Origin: an uncultured Collinsella sp.
GTDB taxonomy: Bacteria; Actinomycetota; Coriobacteriia; Coriobacteriales; Coriobacteriaceae
Length of the DNA stretch: 64,000 nucleotides
Assembly: GCA_900768435.1 (NCBI GenBank)
Contig: CAAGCW010000026.1
Coordinates: forward strand, 124,001-188,000
Direction of reading: 5' to 3'
Shown: positions 7,174 to 16,268 of the stretch, one piece after another
Layout: the number at the start of each line of letters is the position of its first letter
Numbering within the stretch: position 1 is the first letter of the stretch
The notes under the pieces: model-generated
The model's input: the letters and a program-made list of their open reading frames with translations, nothing else
Database searches by the model: none
Told to the model about the DNA's origin: nothing
Translations under genes and position numbers: made by a program

Positions 7174-8628
7174 CTAGCGCACTCCCTTCAGCGGTCCCTC
7201 GACCAACCAAGATCCGGCATCCTCCAATAGCACCTCGCTGGGGTCGCAGCCCAGCTCTCGGGCAAGAATCGCCACCACACGGCTTTGACAGAAACCACTC
7301 TGGCACCTACCCATGCCGGCGCGGCAGCGGCGCTTGACGCCCTCGACCGAAATCGCGCCCGGACGGCGTCGGATCGCGGCCACAATCTCGGCCTCGGGCA
7401 CCGTCTCGCAGCGGCAGACGATCTGCCCCCACGCGGGGTCGGACTCAATGAGCTCTTCCTTGCGCGCAAGCGGGGCGCGGTCAAAGTCGTCCGGCGCGCG
7501 GCGAATTGGGTTCCAGTCCGCCCGCTCGTGCAGTTCCACGCCCGCCTCACGCATCACAAGCTCCATGCGCTCGGCAATGGCCGGTGCGCTTGCCACACCC
7601 GGCGACTGAATGCCCGCCGCCTGGAAAAGCCCCGGCACCACGGCTGACTGCCCAATAAAGAAGTCGTTCGTACCCTGAATGACCGGACGCCCGCCGGCAA
7701 ATGCGCGCACCACGCGGCGCGTATCTAGATCGGGCACCAGCTTGCGCGCGCCGCTCAGCAGCGCGTTCGCATCGTTCGCATAGGTCTGCGTGTCGCCCGG
7801 CTCGCGCACAGCAGCCGTGGCGGTGATCACGGTGTTGCCATGCACGGTGCCCGTCACGATAACGCCCTTCGACACAGGCGTCGGCACGGGATAGAGCGGC
7901 ATGAGCGTGCGCGGCTCCTTGTCCAGCACCACGATGTTGCCCTGACGCCAGACCATCTGGAACTCCTCGGCGCCCGCCATATGCGAGATGTCGGCGGCGC
8001 CGTTGCCCGCGGCGTTGATCAGGTAACGGCAGCGCACGTTGCCAGCGGGCGTCGCCAGCGTAAAGCGCGCGTCGTCGACCGACCCCGCGACTTCAATCGC
8101 CTCCACCGGTGCGGAGCGCATAAACGTCACCCCGTTGGCCACGGCGTTCTCCAGCGCGGCGATGGCAACCTCAAACGGGTCGACAAAACCGGTCGAAGGG
8201 CACCACAACGCGCATGTTGCATCGGCACTGGCGCGCGGCTCCAGCTCGTGGATGCGCTCGGGTCCGATGATCGACAGCTCGGGCACGCCGTTGGCATGGC
8301 CGTTGCTGCGCAGCTGCTCCAGATGCGCGCGGTCCTCGTCGTTAAAGCCCAACACCATCGACCCGGTGCGTCGGAACAGGAAGCCCAGCTCCTGCGCCCA
8401 CGTACCGTACAACTCGCAGCCACGGGCGTTGACCTGCGCCTTAACTGTGCCCGGCGCCGGATCGTAGCCGGCGTGCACCAGGCCGCCGTTGGCCTTCGAC
8501 GCGCCCAGCGCAATATCGTTAGCCGCCTCGACCACGCAGATGGACAGGTCATAGCGCGCGAGCTGCCGCGCGATGGCGCACCCCGTAATGCCCGCGCCCA
8601 CAATTGCGATATCAAACGTTTCTGTCAC
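7174..8628 (-). CDS. glpA: GlpA-like FAD-dependent glycerol-3-phosphate dehydrogenase with BFD iron-sulphur domain
   Basis: 484 residues. The N-terminal DAO domain has the FAD motif IAIVGAGITGCAIARQLARY (7-26) and SKANGGLVHAGYD. The C-terminus carries a BFD-like [2Fe-2S] domain with VCRCET and GMGRCQSGFC, as in GlpA of the anaerobic GlpABC enzyme. It should oxidise sn-glycerol-3-phosphate to dihydroxyacetone phosphate at the membrane. A related 2-hydroxyglutarate oxidase activity cannot be excluded. The start is GTG 8628 behind GGGAGG. It is the first gene of a three-gene operon with the GlpB-like flavoprotein and DUF1667. No glycerol kinase or facilitator is in the window. Confidence 0.88.
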   Translation of the reverse strand: MTETFDIAIVGAGITGCAIARQLARYDLSICVVEAANDIALGASKANGGLVHAGYDPAPGTVKAQVNARGCELYGTWAQELGFLFRRTGSMVLGFNDEDRAHLEQLRSNGHANGVPELSIIGPERIHELEPRASADATCALWCPSTGFVDPFEVAIAALENAVANGVTFMRSAPVEAIEVAGSVDDARFTLATPAGNVRCRYLINAAGNGAADISHMAGAEEFQMVWRQGNIVVLDKEPRTLMPLYPVPTPVSKGVIVTGTVHGNTVITATAAVREPGDTQTYANDANALLSGARKLVPDLDTRRVVRAFAGGRPVIQGTNDFFIGQSAVVPGLFQAAGIQSPGVASAPAIAERMELVMREAGVELHERADWNPIRRAPDDFDRAPLARKEELIESDPAWGQIVCRCETVPEAEIVAAIRRRPGAISVEGVKRRCRAGMGRCQSGFCQSRVVAILARELGCDPSEVLLEDAGSWLVEGPLKGVR

Positions 8629-8645
8629 AGTGCCTCCCAGACGAG

Positions 8646-8660
8646 TTGACAGGCTGTCAA
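8646..8660. promoter_or_regulatory. 15-bp palindrome upstream of glpA-like operon, possible operator
   Basis: TTGACAG-G-CTGTCAA is a perfect 7-bp dyad 18 bases upstream of the GTG start. It overlaps a TTGACA box on the minus strand. A dimeric repressor site is a reasonable guess; no regulator gene lies nearby. Confidence 0.45.
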
Positions 8661-8802
8661 TAAGACTATCCTACGGTCTGCACACCCCCAGCGCGGCGGC
8701 AATGCGGCGAACAGCCCCGCAACATCCGCCAACGGCAGGCGAGGGGAGACCCGGCACGGATGTTGGCCTCGTCTGCCGACAGCTACGGCAACCGTTCGTC
8801 TT

Positions 8803-8932
8803 GATCTGTAACAGTAAGAGGGGTTTTGGAGCCCAAGATGTTACAGATCGAGATTGAAGTCGGGGAGGGACTCCTGTGCCTCGATCTGTAACACCCTAGA
8901 CCCGGATCCCGCTCCCACCTGTTACAGATTGA
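8803..8932. repeat. Two tandem dyads with GATCTGTAAC arms
   Basis: GATCTGTAAC (8803-8812) pairs with GTTACAGATC (8840-8849), and TCGATCTGTAAC (8881-8892) pairs with GTTACAGATTGA (8921-8932). The two units lie 80 bases apart with different loops. They fill much of the 374-base gap between glpA and the next gene. They look like a duplicated palindromic repeat; no T-run follows. Confidence 0.7.
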
Positions 8933-9034
8933 GATGTTTGTGTCCGCGCCAGCCCCGCGCCTAGCCGTGGTCCCATATAAACAAACCCCGTGGTAAACTT
9001 GACCGGACTGTAAATAATCCGAAAGGTACCTGTA

Positions 9035-9466
9035 ATGTCCAAGTACATCTCTGAGCTCATGTCGCCGCAGCTTATGGGCGTCATCTATGCCTTTGTTGGC
9101 TTTATCATCGCCTTGTACGTGCTGTCGGTCGTCTATGTGTTCATCGACGCTCGTCGCCGCGGCGCCAGCGCCTACGTGGCATGGGGCATCATTGCCCTCA
9201 TCCCGTTTGTGGGCCTCATCGCCTACCTGGTCCTGCGTCCGCACTCCTACGCGGCCGACCGCGAGGAGCAGGAGCTGGACATGGCCCTGCGCGAGCGCCA
9301 GCTTGCCCAGTACGGCACCTGCCCGCAGTGCGGCGCGCCCATCGAGAAGGACTTCGTTGTCTGTCCGGTGTGCGATACCCAGGTTCGCAACGTGTGCCCC
9401 AGCTGCCATCGCCCGCTCGACGCGCACTGGAAGGTCTGCCCCTACTGCCGAACTCGCATTCAATAA
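9035..9466 (+). CDS. Small membrane protein with PLDc_N-like segment and double zinc ribbon
   Basis: 143 residues. Two membrane helices at about 12-35 and 48-68 (GIIALIPFVGLIAYLVLRP) match the PLD-nuclease N-terminal type of membrane anchor. A short helical linker is followed by two C4 ribbons, CPQCGAP...CPVC and CPSCHRP...CPYC. The tail probably lies in the cytoplasm. Its function is unknown; zinc ribbons of this kind often mediate protein contacts. Start ATG 9035 follows AAAGGT. It is a single-gene unit. Confidence 0.8.
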   Translation: MSKYISELMSPQLMGVIYAFVGFIIALYVLSVVYVFIDARRRGASAYVAWGIIALIPFVGLIAYLVLRPHSYAADREEQELDMALRERQLAQYGTCPQCGAPIEKDFVVCPVCDTQVRNVCPSCHRPLDAHWKVCPYCRTRIQ

Positions 9467-9561
9467 CGCATCCATCGCCGGGCCGGTCGTAAGCCACGGG
9501 CGCCGCACGCGCCGCAAGCACGCGCACCCCGCCCCACACGATGAAGCATGCGTAGAAAATC

Positions 9562-9590
9562 GCCCGCCGTGCCATTAAGGTGCGGCGGGC
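9562..9590. terminator. Strong hairpin between zinc-ribbon gene and thrS
   Basis: GCCCGCCG (9562-9569) pairs with CGGCGGGC (9583-9590). AAAAT precedes it and GCTTG follows, with only weak T content, so it could serve as a terminator in either direction or as a leader hairpin for thrS. Confidence 0.5.
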
Positions 9591-9690
9591 GCTTGTATAC
9601 CAAGGCAACCTGCCTATAATGATGCAAGTCAAAAACGCCGAGCGCATCGCACGCACTTGCACCAGGCATCCGAGAGGAGAAAACATACCC

Positions 9691-11454
<1,764 letters not shown>

Positions 11455-11477
11455 CACAAACAACACAAGAATTAACA

Positions 11478-11512
11478 AAGGCGATCGTCCTATAGGGCGG
11501 TCGCCTTTTTTG
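11478..11512 (+). terminator. Rho-independent terminator of thrS
   Basis: AAGGCGATCGTCC (11478-11490) pairs with GGCGGTCGCCTT over TATAG, followed by a T-run. This is a clear intrinsic terminator. Confidence 0.9.
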
Positions 11513-11525
11513 TTGTCTATAGAAG

Positions 11526-11554
11526 AAAAGCCGCTGGTTAGAGCGGCTTTTTTG
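11526..11554 (+). terminator. Second intrinsic terminator after thrS
   Basis: AAAAGCCGCT (11526-11535) pairs with AGCGGCTTTT (from 11542), followed by more T. It is tandem with the previous terminator and isolates the polysaccharide locus from thrS. Confidence 0.85.
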
Positions 11555-11560
11555 TTGTGC

Positions 11561-11693
11561 AAAAAGGTACAGGTTTTTGTATCTTTCGACGTTGCTCATT
11601 ATACGAGCAAACTGCTCACGTTTTCCCAGATTGCACAAAATGCGCCGCGAATGGGTGCATCTCCATACGCCTCTACAAAAACCTGTACTTTTG
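11561..11693. promoter_or_regulatory. Long inverted repeat in leader of the polysaccharide locus
   Basis: GTACAGGTTTTTGTA (11567-11581) pairs with TACAAAAACCTGTAC (11674-11688) across about 92 bases. The interior has a smaller GAGCA..TGCTC-type dyad near 11603-11617. It lies between the thrS terminators and the NusG-paralogue gene. It could be a promoter-distal fold, a repressor site or a mobile remnant. Confidence 0.5.
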
Positions 11694-11726
11694 CGACTGC
11701 GCCTAGCTGCGAGCGAGAAGCCTGTT

Positions 11727-11769
11727 CTTAACGCTCCTGCATCCGTGTGCGTCGCGGATGCAAGTTAAG
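11727..11769 (+). promoter_or_regulatory. Leader hairpin directly upstream of the LoaP-like gene
   Basis: TGCATCCG (11738-11745) pairs with CGGATGCA (11755-11762), and outer arms CTTAAC (11727-11732) and GTTAAG (11764-11769) extend the stem. The gene's AAGGGGG ribosome binding site follows at once. LoaP proteins are known to act on a hairpin in the 5' leader of the operon they control, so this is the natural candidate. The assignment is inference. Confidence 0.5.
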
Positions 11770-11779
11770 GGGGCGAGAG

Positions 11780-12370
11780 ATGGAACAGACAATGCGGCGC
11801 CAAGAGCAGCTGCCCGGTGCCTTTAGCGGCGCTACCACTAACAGCCAGCACGGCCGCGTCCGCTGGTATCTGGTCCACACCCCCAACGGTAAAGAGCGCG
11901 AGACCTGCGAAAAGGTCCGCCGCATTATCCCGCACGAGCTGATGCAGAACGCTTTTGTGATGCAAAAGGAGTTCTGGTTTAAGCGGGACGGCGCCTGGTC
12001 GCTCCAAACCAAACCCATGTACAAGGAATACTTCTTCGTCGCCACGCGCGATGCCGCTCTGCTCGATAAGGCTTTGGCCCAGTTGAGCTTTGGCTGTCGC
12101 ATTGCCGGCAGCAGGGAGCGGGCCTATGCGCCCATGCCGGACGATGCGCAGGACTGGTACCGCAGCGTGCTCGACGACGAGGGCGTGGTGCGCAACAGCG
12201 TAGCCCGCATAGAAGATGGCGTGCTGCACATAGAGCAGGGGCCCTTGGTGGGGCAAGAGGCCCGTGTAAAGAAGATCGACCGTCATAAGCGCTGGTGCCT
12301 GGTAGACGTGGGCGAAGGCGACTCCGCTTTTAGGGAGCTGCTTCCGTTGGACGTGCCCAGCAAGACGTAA
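11780..12370 (+). CDS. NusG-paralogue transcription antiterminator, LoaP-like
   Basis: 196 residues. The NGN domain covers about 27-105 (RWYLVHTPNGKERETCEKVR... to FFVATRD). A KOW-type segment, GPLVGQEARVKKIDRHKRW, is at about 154-172. This architecture, with placement as first gene of a long polysaccharide operon, fits the LoaP/RfaH-type specialised NusG paralogues that let RNA polymerase read through internal terminators. ATG 11780 is chosen because AAGGGGG lies seven bases ahead. It is separated by 69 bases from the sugar transferase. Housekeeping nusG is not expected here because no secE or rpl genes are nearby. Confidence 0.8.
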   Translation: MEQTMRRQEQLPGAFSGATTNSQHGRVRWYLVHTPNGKERETCEKVRRIIPHELMQNAFVMQKEFWFKRDGAWSLQTKPMYKEYFFVATRDAALLDKALAQLSFGCRIAGSRERAYAPMPDDAQDWYRSVLDDEGVVRNSVARIEDGVLHIEQGPLVGQEARVKKIDRHKRWCLVDVGEGDSAFRELLPLDVPSKT

Positions 12371-12439
12371 GGGGACGTCGCACTGGCAATTCATTCGCAT
12401 TTTGAATTCATCGATTGGGGGACCCCTGGGGACAGGGAC

Positions 12440-13153
12440 GTGGATTTGAACTTGACTAGCAAAGAGATGACAGGGCAAAACGCGCCGGTGGGGGCCGCGC
12501 TTGTTGTTCAGAAGATACAACCGAGCGGTACGCTGTTTTACCGTTTTTTTAAGAGGCTGTTTGATTTTGTTTTCAGCCTTTGCGTGAGCGTGGTGCTGGC
12601 TATTCCAGTGGCCGTTGTTTGTGCGTTCATTTGTCTGGAATCGCCCGGAAACCCGTTGTACGCACAGGAGCGCGTCGGCAAGGGCGGTAAGACTATCAGG
12701 ATCCTTAAGCTTCGCAGCATGGTCACCGACGCTGGCAATGTGCAGAAGTATCTGAGCCCTGAGCAGCTACATCAGTGGGAAGTCGAGCGTAAGGTCGACG
12801 ATGACCCCCGCATTACTAAGGTGGGCCAGTTCATTCGCAAGTGCTCCATCGACGAGATGCCGCAGTTCCTGAACGTGCTGAACGGCGACCTTTCCGTCAT
12901 CGGCCCGCGCCCCATTACAAGAGATGAACTTGAACAGCATTTCTCTGACGAAGAGAAGGCTGAGCTGCTCTCTGTACAGCCCGGCATCACGGGTCTGTGG
13001 CAGGCGACTGATCGCAATGCCGCGACCTTCGAGAGCGGTCTGCGCCAAAAGATTGAACTCCATTACGTACGCAATCGCTGTTTCCAAATGGACTGGAAGT
13101 GCTTTACCGGCACCTTTGGTGCCATGTTCGGCAAGAAGAGGACGGGGCGATAG
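12440..13153 (+). CDS. Undecaprenyl-phosphate sugar phosphotransferase (priming transferase)
   Basis: Bacterial sugar transferase of the PglC/WbaP C-terminal type. It moves a sugar-1-phosphate from a nucleotide sugar to undecaprenyl phosphate and starts repeat-unit synthesis at the membrane. 237 residues with one hydrophobic re-entrant or membrane helix (about 38-64), then YAQERVGKGGKTIRILKLRS, IDEMPQFLNVLNGDLSVIGPRP and PGITGLWQ, the family signatures. GTG 12440 gives the longest form; ATG 12467 (MTGQNAPVG) is an alternative. It ends 1 base before the next gene. Confidence 0.9.
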   Translation: MDLNLTSKEMTGQNAPVGAALVVQKIQPSGTLFYRFFKRLFDFVFSLCVSVVLAIPVAVVCAFICLESPGNPLYAQERVGKGGKTIRILKLRSMVTDAGNVQKYLSPEQLHQWEVERKVDDDPRITKVGQFIRKCSIDEMPQFLNVLNGDLSVIGPRPITRDELEQHFSDEEKAELLSVQPGITGLWQATDRNAATFESGLRQKIELHYVRNRCFQMDWKCFTGTFGAMFGKKRTGR

Positions 13154-13666
13154 ATGGCTAATCCAATTCGTGTCGCACAAATAGTCGGAAAAATGAATGG
13201 CGGCGGCGTTGAGGCCGTCGTCATGAATTACTACCGCCATATTGACAAAAACAAGGTACAGTTCGATTTTCTTATTGATTCAGATTCGACCCTGGTTCCG
13301 CGTGAAGAGATTGAATCGCTCGGTGGCAGAGTTTTTGAGGTTCCGCCCTATCAGCATGTAATTGAATACCAGCGAGAGCTCCACCGCCTCTTTAAACAAG
13401 AGGGCTGGAAGATCGTGCATAGTCACATCAACGCTCTTTCCGTCTTTCCTCTTCGCGCGGCAAAGAAGGCCGGCGTTCCTGTGCGTATCGCCCATAGCCA
13501 CTCTACGAGCGGTAGGGGTGAGTATGCCAAGAACGCCCTTAAGGCTGTTTTGAAAACTCAGGCCAATCGATATCCCACGAATAAAGTTGCCTGTAGTGAG
13601 TATGCTGGGAAATGGTTGTTTGGCCGCAAAACGTCATTTTCTGTTATGAATAACGCCATTGATATA
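13154..13666 (+). pseudogene. Glycosyltransferase family 4 gene, 5' part, split by an IS element
   Basis: The first 171 codons encode a GT4-type N-terminal domain (VAQIVGKMNGGGVEAVVMNY, then VHSHINALSVFPLRAAKKAGVPVRIAHSHS). The frame runs cleanly to NAIDI at 13666, where an insertion sequence begins. The second half resumes in the same frame at 14642, and the 8 bases TTGATATA occur on both sides. Without the insertion the gene would encode about 375 residues, like the paralogue at 17369-18469. Read-through now adds IS-encoded residues and stops at 14119, so this half is unlikely to be active. Confidence 0.88.
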
Positions 13667-13727
13667 GGCTCTGTTAGACTAGGATTGGCATTCTGCCCAA
13701 TCATCTTTTTGCAATTGCAAAATAATC

Positions 13728-13762
13728 GCCCCCTTGCCTGGTTTAAATCCGGCAAGGGGGCG
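13728..13762 (-). terminator. Intrinsic terminator of the IS-borne antitoxin gene
   Basis: CGCCCCCTTGCC (13728-13739) pairs with GGCAAGGGGGCG (13751-13762). On the minus strand it is followed by ATTATTTTG. It sits just inside the left end of the element, downstream of the antitoxin gene. Confidence 0.8.
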
Positions 13763-13822
13763 ATGTGCTCAAGATCGGTCGGATTAATCGTGAGGGCTCT
13801 ATCGCTTCAAGTCGATTGCCGG

Positions 13823-14020
13823 CTATCTCGCCGCCTCCCCGTCGGGCGCCGGCGTCTTGACCCTCATCTCGAACGCCATCCCGCACTCCCGGACGAGCGC
13901 CTTGAGGAACGCGTTGGCTGCGGTGGACATGGAAAGGCCGAGCTCGTCCAGGATGGCCGTGGCCTCCCTCTTGACCTCCGGGTCGATCCGGACCGTCGAG
14001 GCCGGTATGTTCGACGGCAT
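13823..14020 (-). CDS. RelB/DinJ-family antitoxin carried inside the IS element
   Basis: 65 residues: MPSNIPASTVRIDPEVKREA opens a ribbon-helix-helix segment (ASTVRIDPEVKREATAILDELGLS) followed by STAANAFLKALVRECGMAF, the standard DinJ/RelB pattern. Start ATG 14020 has GAGGAAAGG seven bases upstream, and an intrinsic terminator follows, so the gene looks expressible. No RelE/YafQ-type toxin gene is present in the element or beside it. It may neutralise a chromosomal toxin, act as a DNA-binding regulator, or be a passenger left by deletion of a partner. Confidence 0.8.
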   Translation of the reverse strand: MPSNIPASTVRIDPEVKREATAILDELGLSMSTAANAFLKALVRECGMAFEMRVKTPAPDGEAAR

Positions 14021-14075
14021 GGCTGTACCTTTCCTCGTTTATTGCGGTGCGATCATTACTATCGTCTCTATGCGG

Positions 14076-14550
14076 CGGGCGCGGCATCGCGAACGACCCC
14101 TTCGCACGGTTGTCCTTGAACGACTCGGGGAAGTAGGTCTCGTCGAGCTCGCAGCCGCTGCCACGCTCGATCCTGAACGAGGGGGAGTAGGCCGAGAGGC
14201 ACTCGATCAGCCTGTGGCGCATGGTGTAGGCGGTCTTGAGGCAGACGTGGCAGCGCCTCGCGCATTCGCGCAGGGGAAGCATGAGCACGAAACAGTCGGC
14301 GTAGGCCATCCAGGTCTCCTTCGGGAGCCTGCTCGTCCCCAGGATGCGCCCACTGCCCATGCCGAAGGTCCTGCCGCAGCCCCGGCGGAGGTAGCGCTGA
14401 TCGTCGTTCCCGGTCTTCCCCTTCTTCGCTATCGCTACGGACCCGCAGCGATAGCAGCGTTCGACTTCGTAGACGGAGCCGGCGGCGTTCGGCCCCGCTC
14501 AGCTTCGCCATGTCCCGTTTGAAGGTGATTACCAGGCTCTCGGCGTTCAT
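14076..14550 (-). pseudogene. IS1595-family (ISXO2-like) transposase remnant
   Basis: The N-terminal start MNAESLVITFKRDMAKLSGA reads from 14550. The frame then shifts near 14470, and the zinc ribbon continues in another frame as CYRCGSVAIAKKGKTG ... RRGCGRTFGMGSGRILGTS. One ribbon cysteine is replaced by arginine. The first DDE segment, CELDETYFPESFKDNRAKGS, is present but similarity stops after FAMPRP near 14076. The rest of the catalytic domain is missing, replaced by the antitoxin region. It is therefore frameshifted and internally deleted. Confidence 0.85.
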
Positions 14551-14641
14551 GCTACCACAATCGTCTCGGTCTACGAGGCTAACGATATGGCACAGTGGGG
14601 ACACATGTATGCCAATCCTGGTCTAACAGAGCCTTGATATA

Positions 14642-15256
14642 AGCCAGTTTTCTCCTAATCCAGATAGTCGAATGCATGTTAGGAAACAGCTCGGCATTGC
14701 AGATGAGACCTTCCTTATTGGACACGTCGGAAGGTTTGTCGATCAGAAGAACCATGACTTTCTATTAGCTGTTTTTAGAGAGGTTCTTTCCCATGAGCCA
14801 AATTCAGTGCTCGCACTTGTGGGAAACGGGCCACTGCTGGAGCATGTTAAACAGATGTCAATTGATTTGGGCATATCGAATTCTGTCTTATTTCTAGGGA
14901 TTAGATCCGATGTTGCAAGTTTATATCAAGCTTTTGATGTCTTTTGTCTTCCAAGCAAATATGAAGGACTTCCCGTTGTTGGAGTTGAATGCCAAGCTAG
15001 TGGAACTCCAATCTTGGCATCGGATGCAATCACATCTGAAATCAAATTGACTTCCCTTATGGAGTTTGAGCGGTTGAGTTCTAGCCCTCAAAAATGGTGT
15101 GAGCATTTGATCTCCATGAAGAAGATAAACGCTGATCCAAATGATTCAGAGAGCTTGAAGGCTTTTGATGTGTCTGCTGCTTCAAAACGTCTCGAGGATT
15201 ATTACTCCCACTGTCTCAAAACGGTGTCGCCTAGTAAAGCGATTGCAGATAAATAG
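14642..15256 (+). pseudogene. Glycosyltransferase family 4 gene, 3' part after the IS element
   Basis: This continues in frame from the piece ending at 13666: SQFSPNPDSR follows NAIDI, as expected after the N-[AG]-I-D motif of GT4 enzymes. The C-terminal nucleotide-sugar domain is complete: IGHVGRFVDQKNHDFLL, LFLGIRSDVASLYQAFDVFC and the E-x7-E region KYEGLPVVGVECQASGTPIL. ATG 14672 could start a separate 194-residue polypeptide, but without the acceptor domain it should not be active alone. 22 bases separate its stop from the next gene. Confidence 0.85.
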
Positions 15257-15278
15257 AGGTTTGGAGAAAACCAAAACT

Positions 15279-16268
15279 ATGAAATTGAGTTTTATTGTTC
15301 CTATTTATAACGTGGAGGATTACCTCCTCGAGTGTTGTAAAAGTATCTTAAATCAGGTTGACAGTTCTTGTGAAATTCTTCTTGTGGATGACGGCTCGAC
15401 TGATAGGTCTTCGCAAATTGCTGATGATATTGCACGCGAACATGATCGTGTAACTGTTATTCATAAGGAAAACGGTGGCTTAGCTTCTGCTCGAAATACA
15501 GGATTAGATGCTGCTTCAGGAGATTACGTTGCGTTTGTTGATTCGGACGATCTAATTTCTGAGAACTGCCTCCCCGCTATTCTCCATGAGCTTGAAGATA
15601 CTAAGCCTGATATTCTGTTTCTGGATAGCTGCAAGCTATACCCTGATGGAACCAAAAAATCAATCGGCTATCATATTGAGCCCGTTTTCATTAATCAAAA
15701 AAGCAAGAGCGAAGTTCTTTACTACTTGTCTAGACTGCCTAAGTTTCCTGACAGCGCATGTATGAAAATATATAGACGTGCTTTTTTGTTTAACTGTGGG
15801 CTTAGGTTTCCTGAGGACGGACGTGTCTCAGAGGACCTAAATTTCGTAATGAATAGTCTTCTTGACGCTGAGACTTATTCTGCACTTGATTTGAATTATT
15901 ACGAATATCGTCAAAATAGAGCGGGCTCTATCACTGATGCAGTTGGTCTCAAGCATTTTCAAGGCCTCCAGCAGTTTATCGAAGATGCTATTCCCGTTCT
16001 TTGTGACTCTGACTATAGGCCCAAGAATAATGATTGTGCTTGCTGTTTAAGCTTCGTTGCGTATGAGTACTCAATTATGTTGTGGATGCTCAGTGCAATT
16101 CCGGGCTCAAAATTAGACGAAGCCGTCGCTTATTTAACGAACTATCGATGGCTTATGAATTATGCGGGTGGAAGAAGGGCCCAAATGACTCGTACCGCGC
16201 TGAGTCTTTTGGGGGTACGGAAAACATCTTCCCTGCTTAGCATTTATATGAAAGTGAGGCGAAACTAA
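15279..16268 (+). CDS. Glycosyltransferase family 2
   Basis: 329-residue GT-A enzyme. The N-terminus FIVPIYNVEDYLLECCKSIL, LLVDDGSTDRS and the DxD-type VDSDD (near residue 90) are standard. It adds a sugar to the growing lipid-linked repeat unit on the cytoplasmic face. Start ATG 15279 follows TTTGGAGAA. The stop overlaps the next ATG by one base. Its C-terminal region, rich in aromatic residues, resembles other capsular GT2 enzymes. Sugar specificity cannot be read from sequence. Confidence 0.88.
   Translation: MKLSFIVPIYNVEDYLLECCKSILNQVDSSCEILLVDDGSTDRSSQIADDIAREHDRVTVIHKENGGLASARNTGLDAASGDYVAFVDSDDLISENCLPAILHELEDTKPDILFLDSCKLYPDGTKKSIGYHIEPVFINQKSKSEVLYYLSRLPKFPDSACMKIYRRAFLFNCGLRFPEDGRVSEDLNFVMNSLLDAETYSALDLNYYEYRQNRAGSITDAVGLKHFQGLQQFIEDAIPVLCDSDYRPKNNDCACCLSFVAYEYSIMLWMLSAIPGSKLDEAVAYLTNYRWLMNYAGGRRAQMTRTALSLLGVRKTSSLLSIYMKVRRN

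Larger units (their letters stand above)
13667..14633. mobile_element. IS1595-type insertion element, 967 bp, with 8-bp target duplication
   Basis: The left end GGCTCTGTTAGACTAGGATT continues GGCAT; the right end, reverse-complemented, is GGCTCTGTTAGACCAGGATT continuing GGCAT, giving about 25-bp terminal inverted repeats with one mismatch. Flanks TTGATATA (13659-13666) and TTGATATA (14634-14641) are a perfect 8-bp target duplication, the length usual for IS1595. The interior holds a broken ISXO2-like transposase gene and a RelB/DinJ-type antitoxin gene, both on the minus strand. The element cannot supply its own transposase and probably moved with one made elsewhere. Confidence 0.9.

Noticed and set aside
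9467..9690. T-box riboswitch before thrS, or before leuS at 48891-49263
   Set aside because: No AGGGTGGNACCGCG-like antiterminator or specifier stem could be found in either leader.
12999..13153. Frameshift or truncation of the sugar transferase
   Set aside because: The C-terminal signatures PGITGLWQ and the final amphipathic part are intact and the length is normal for the one-domain type.
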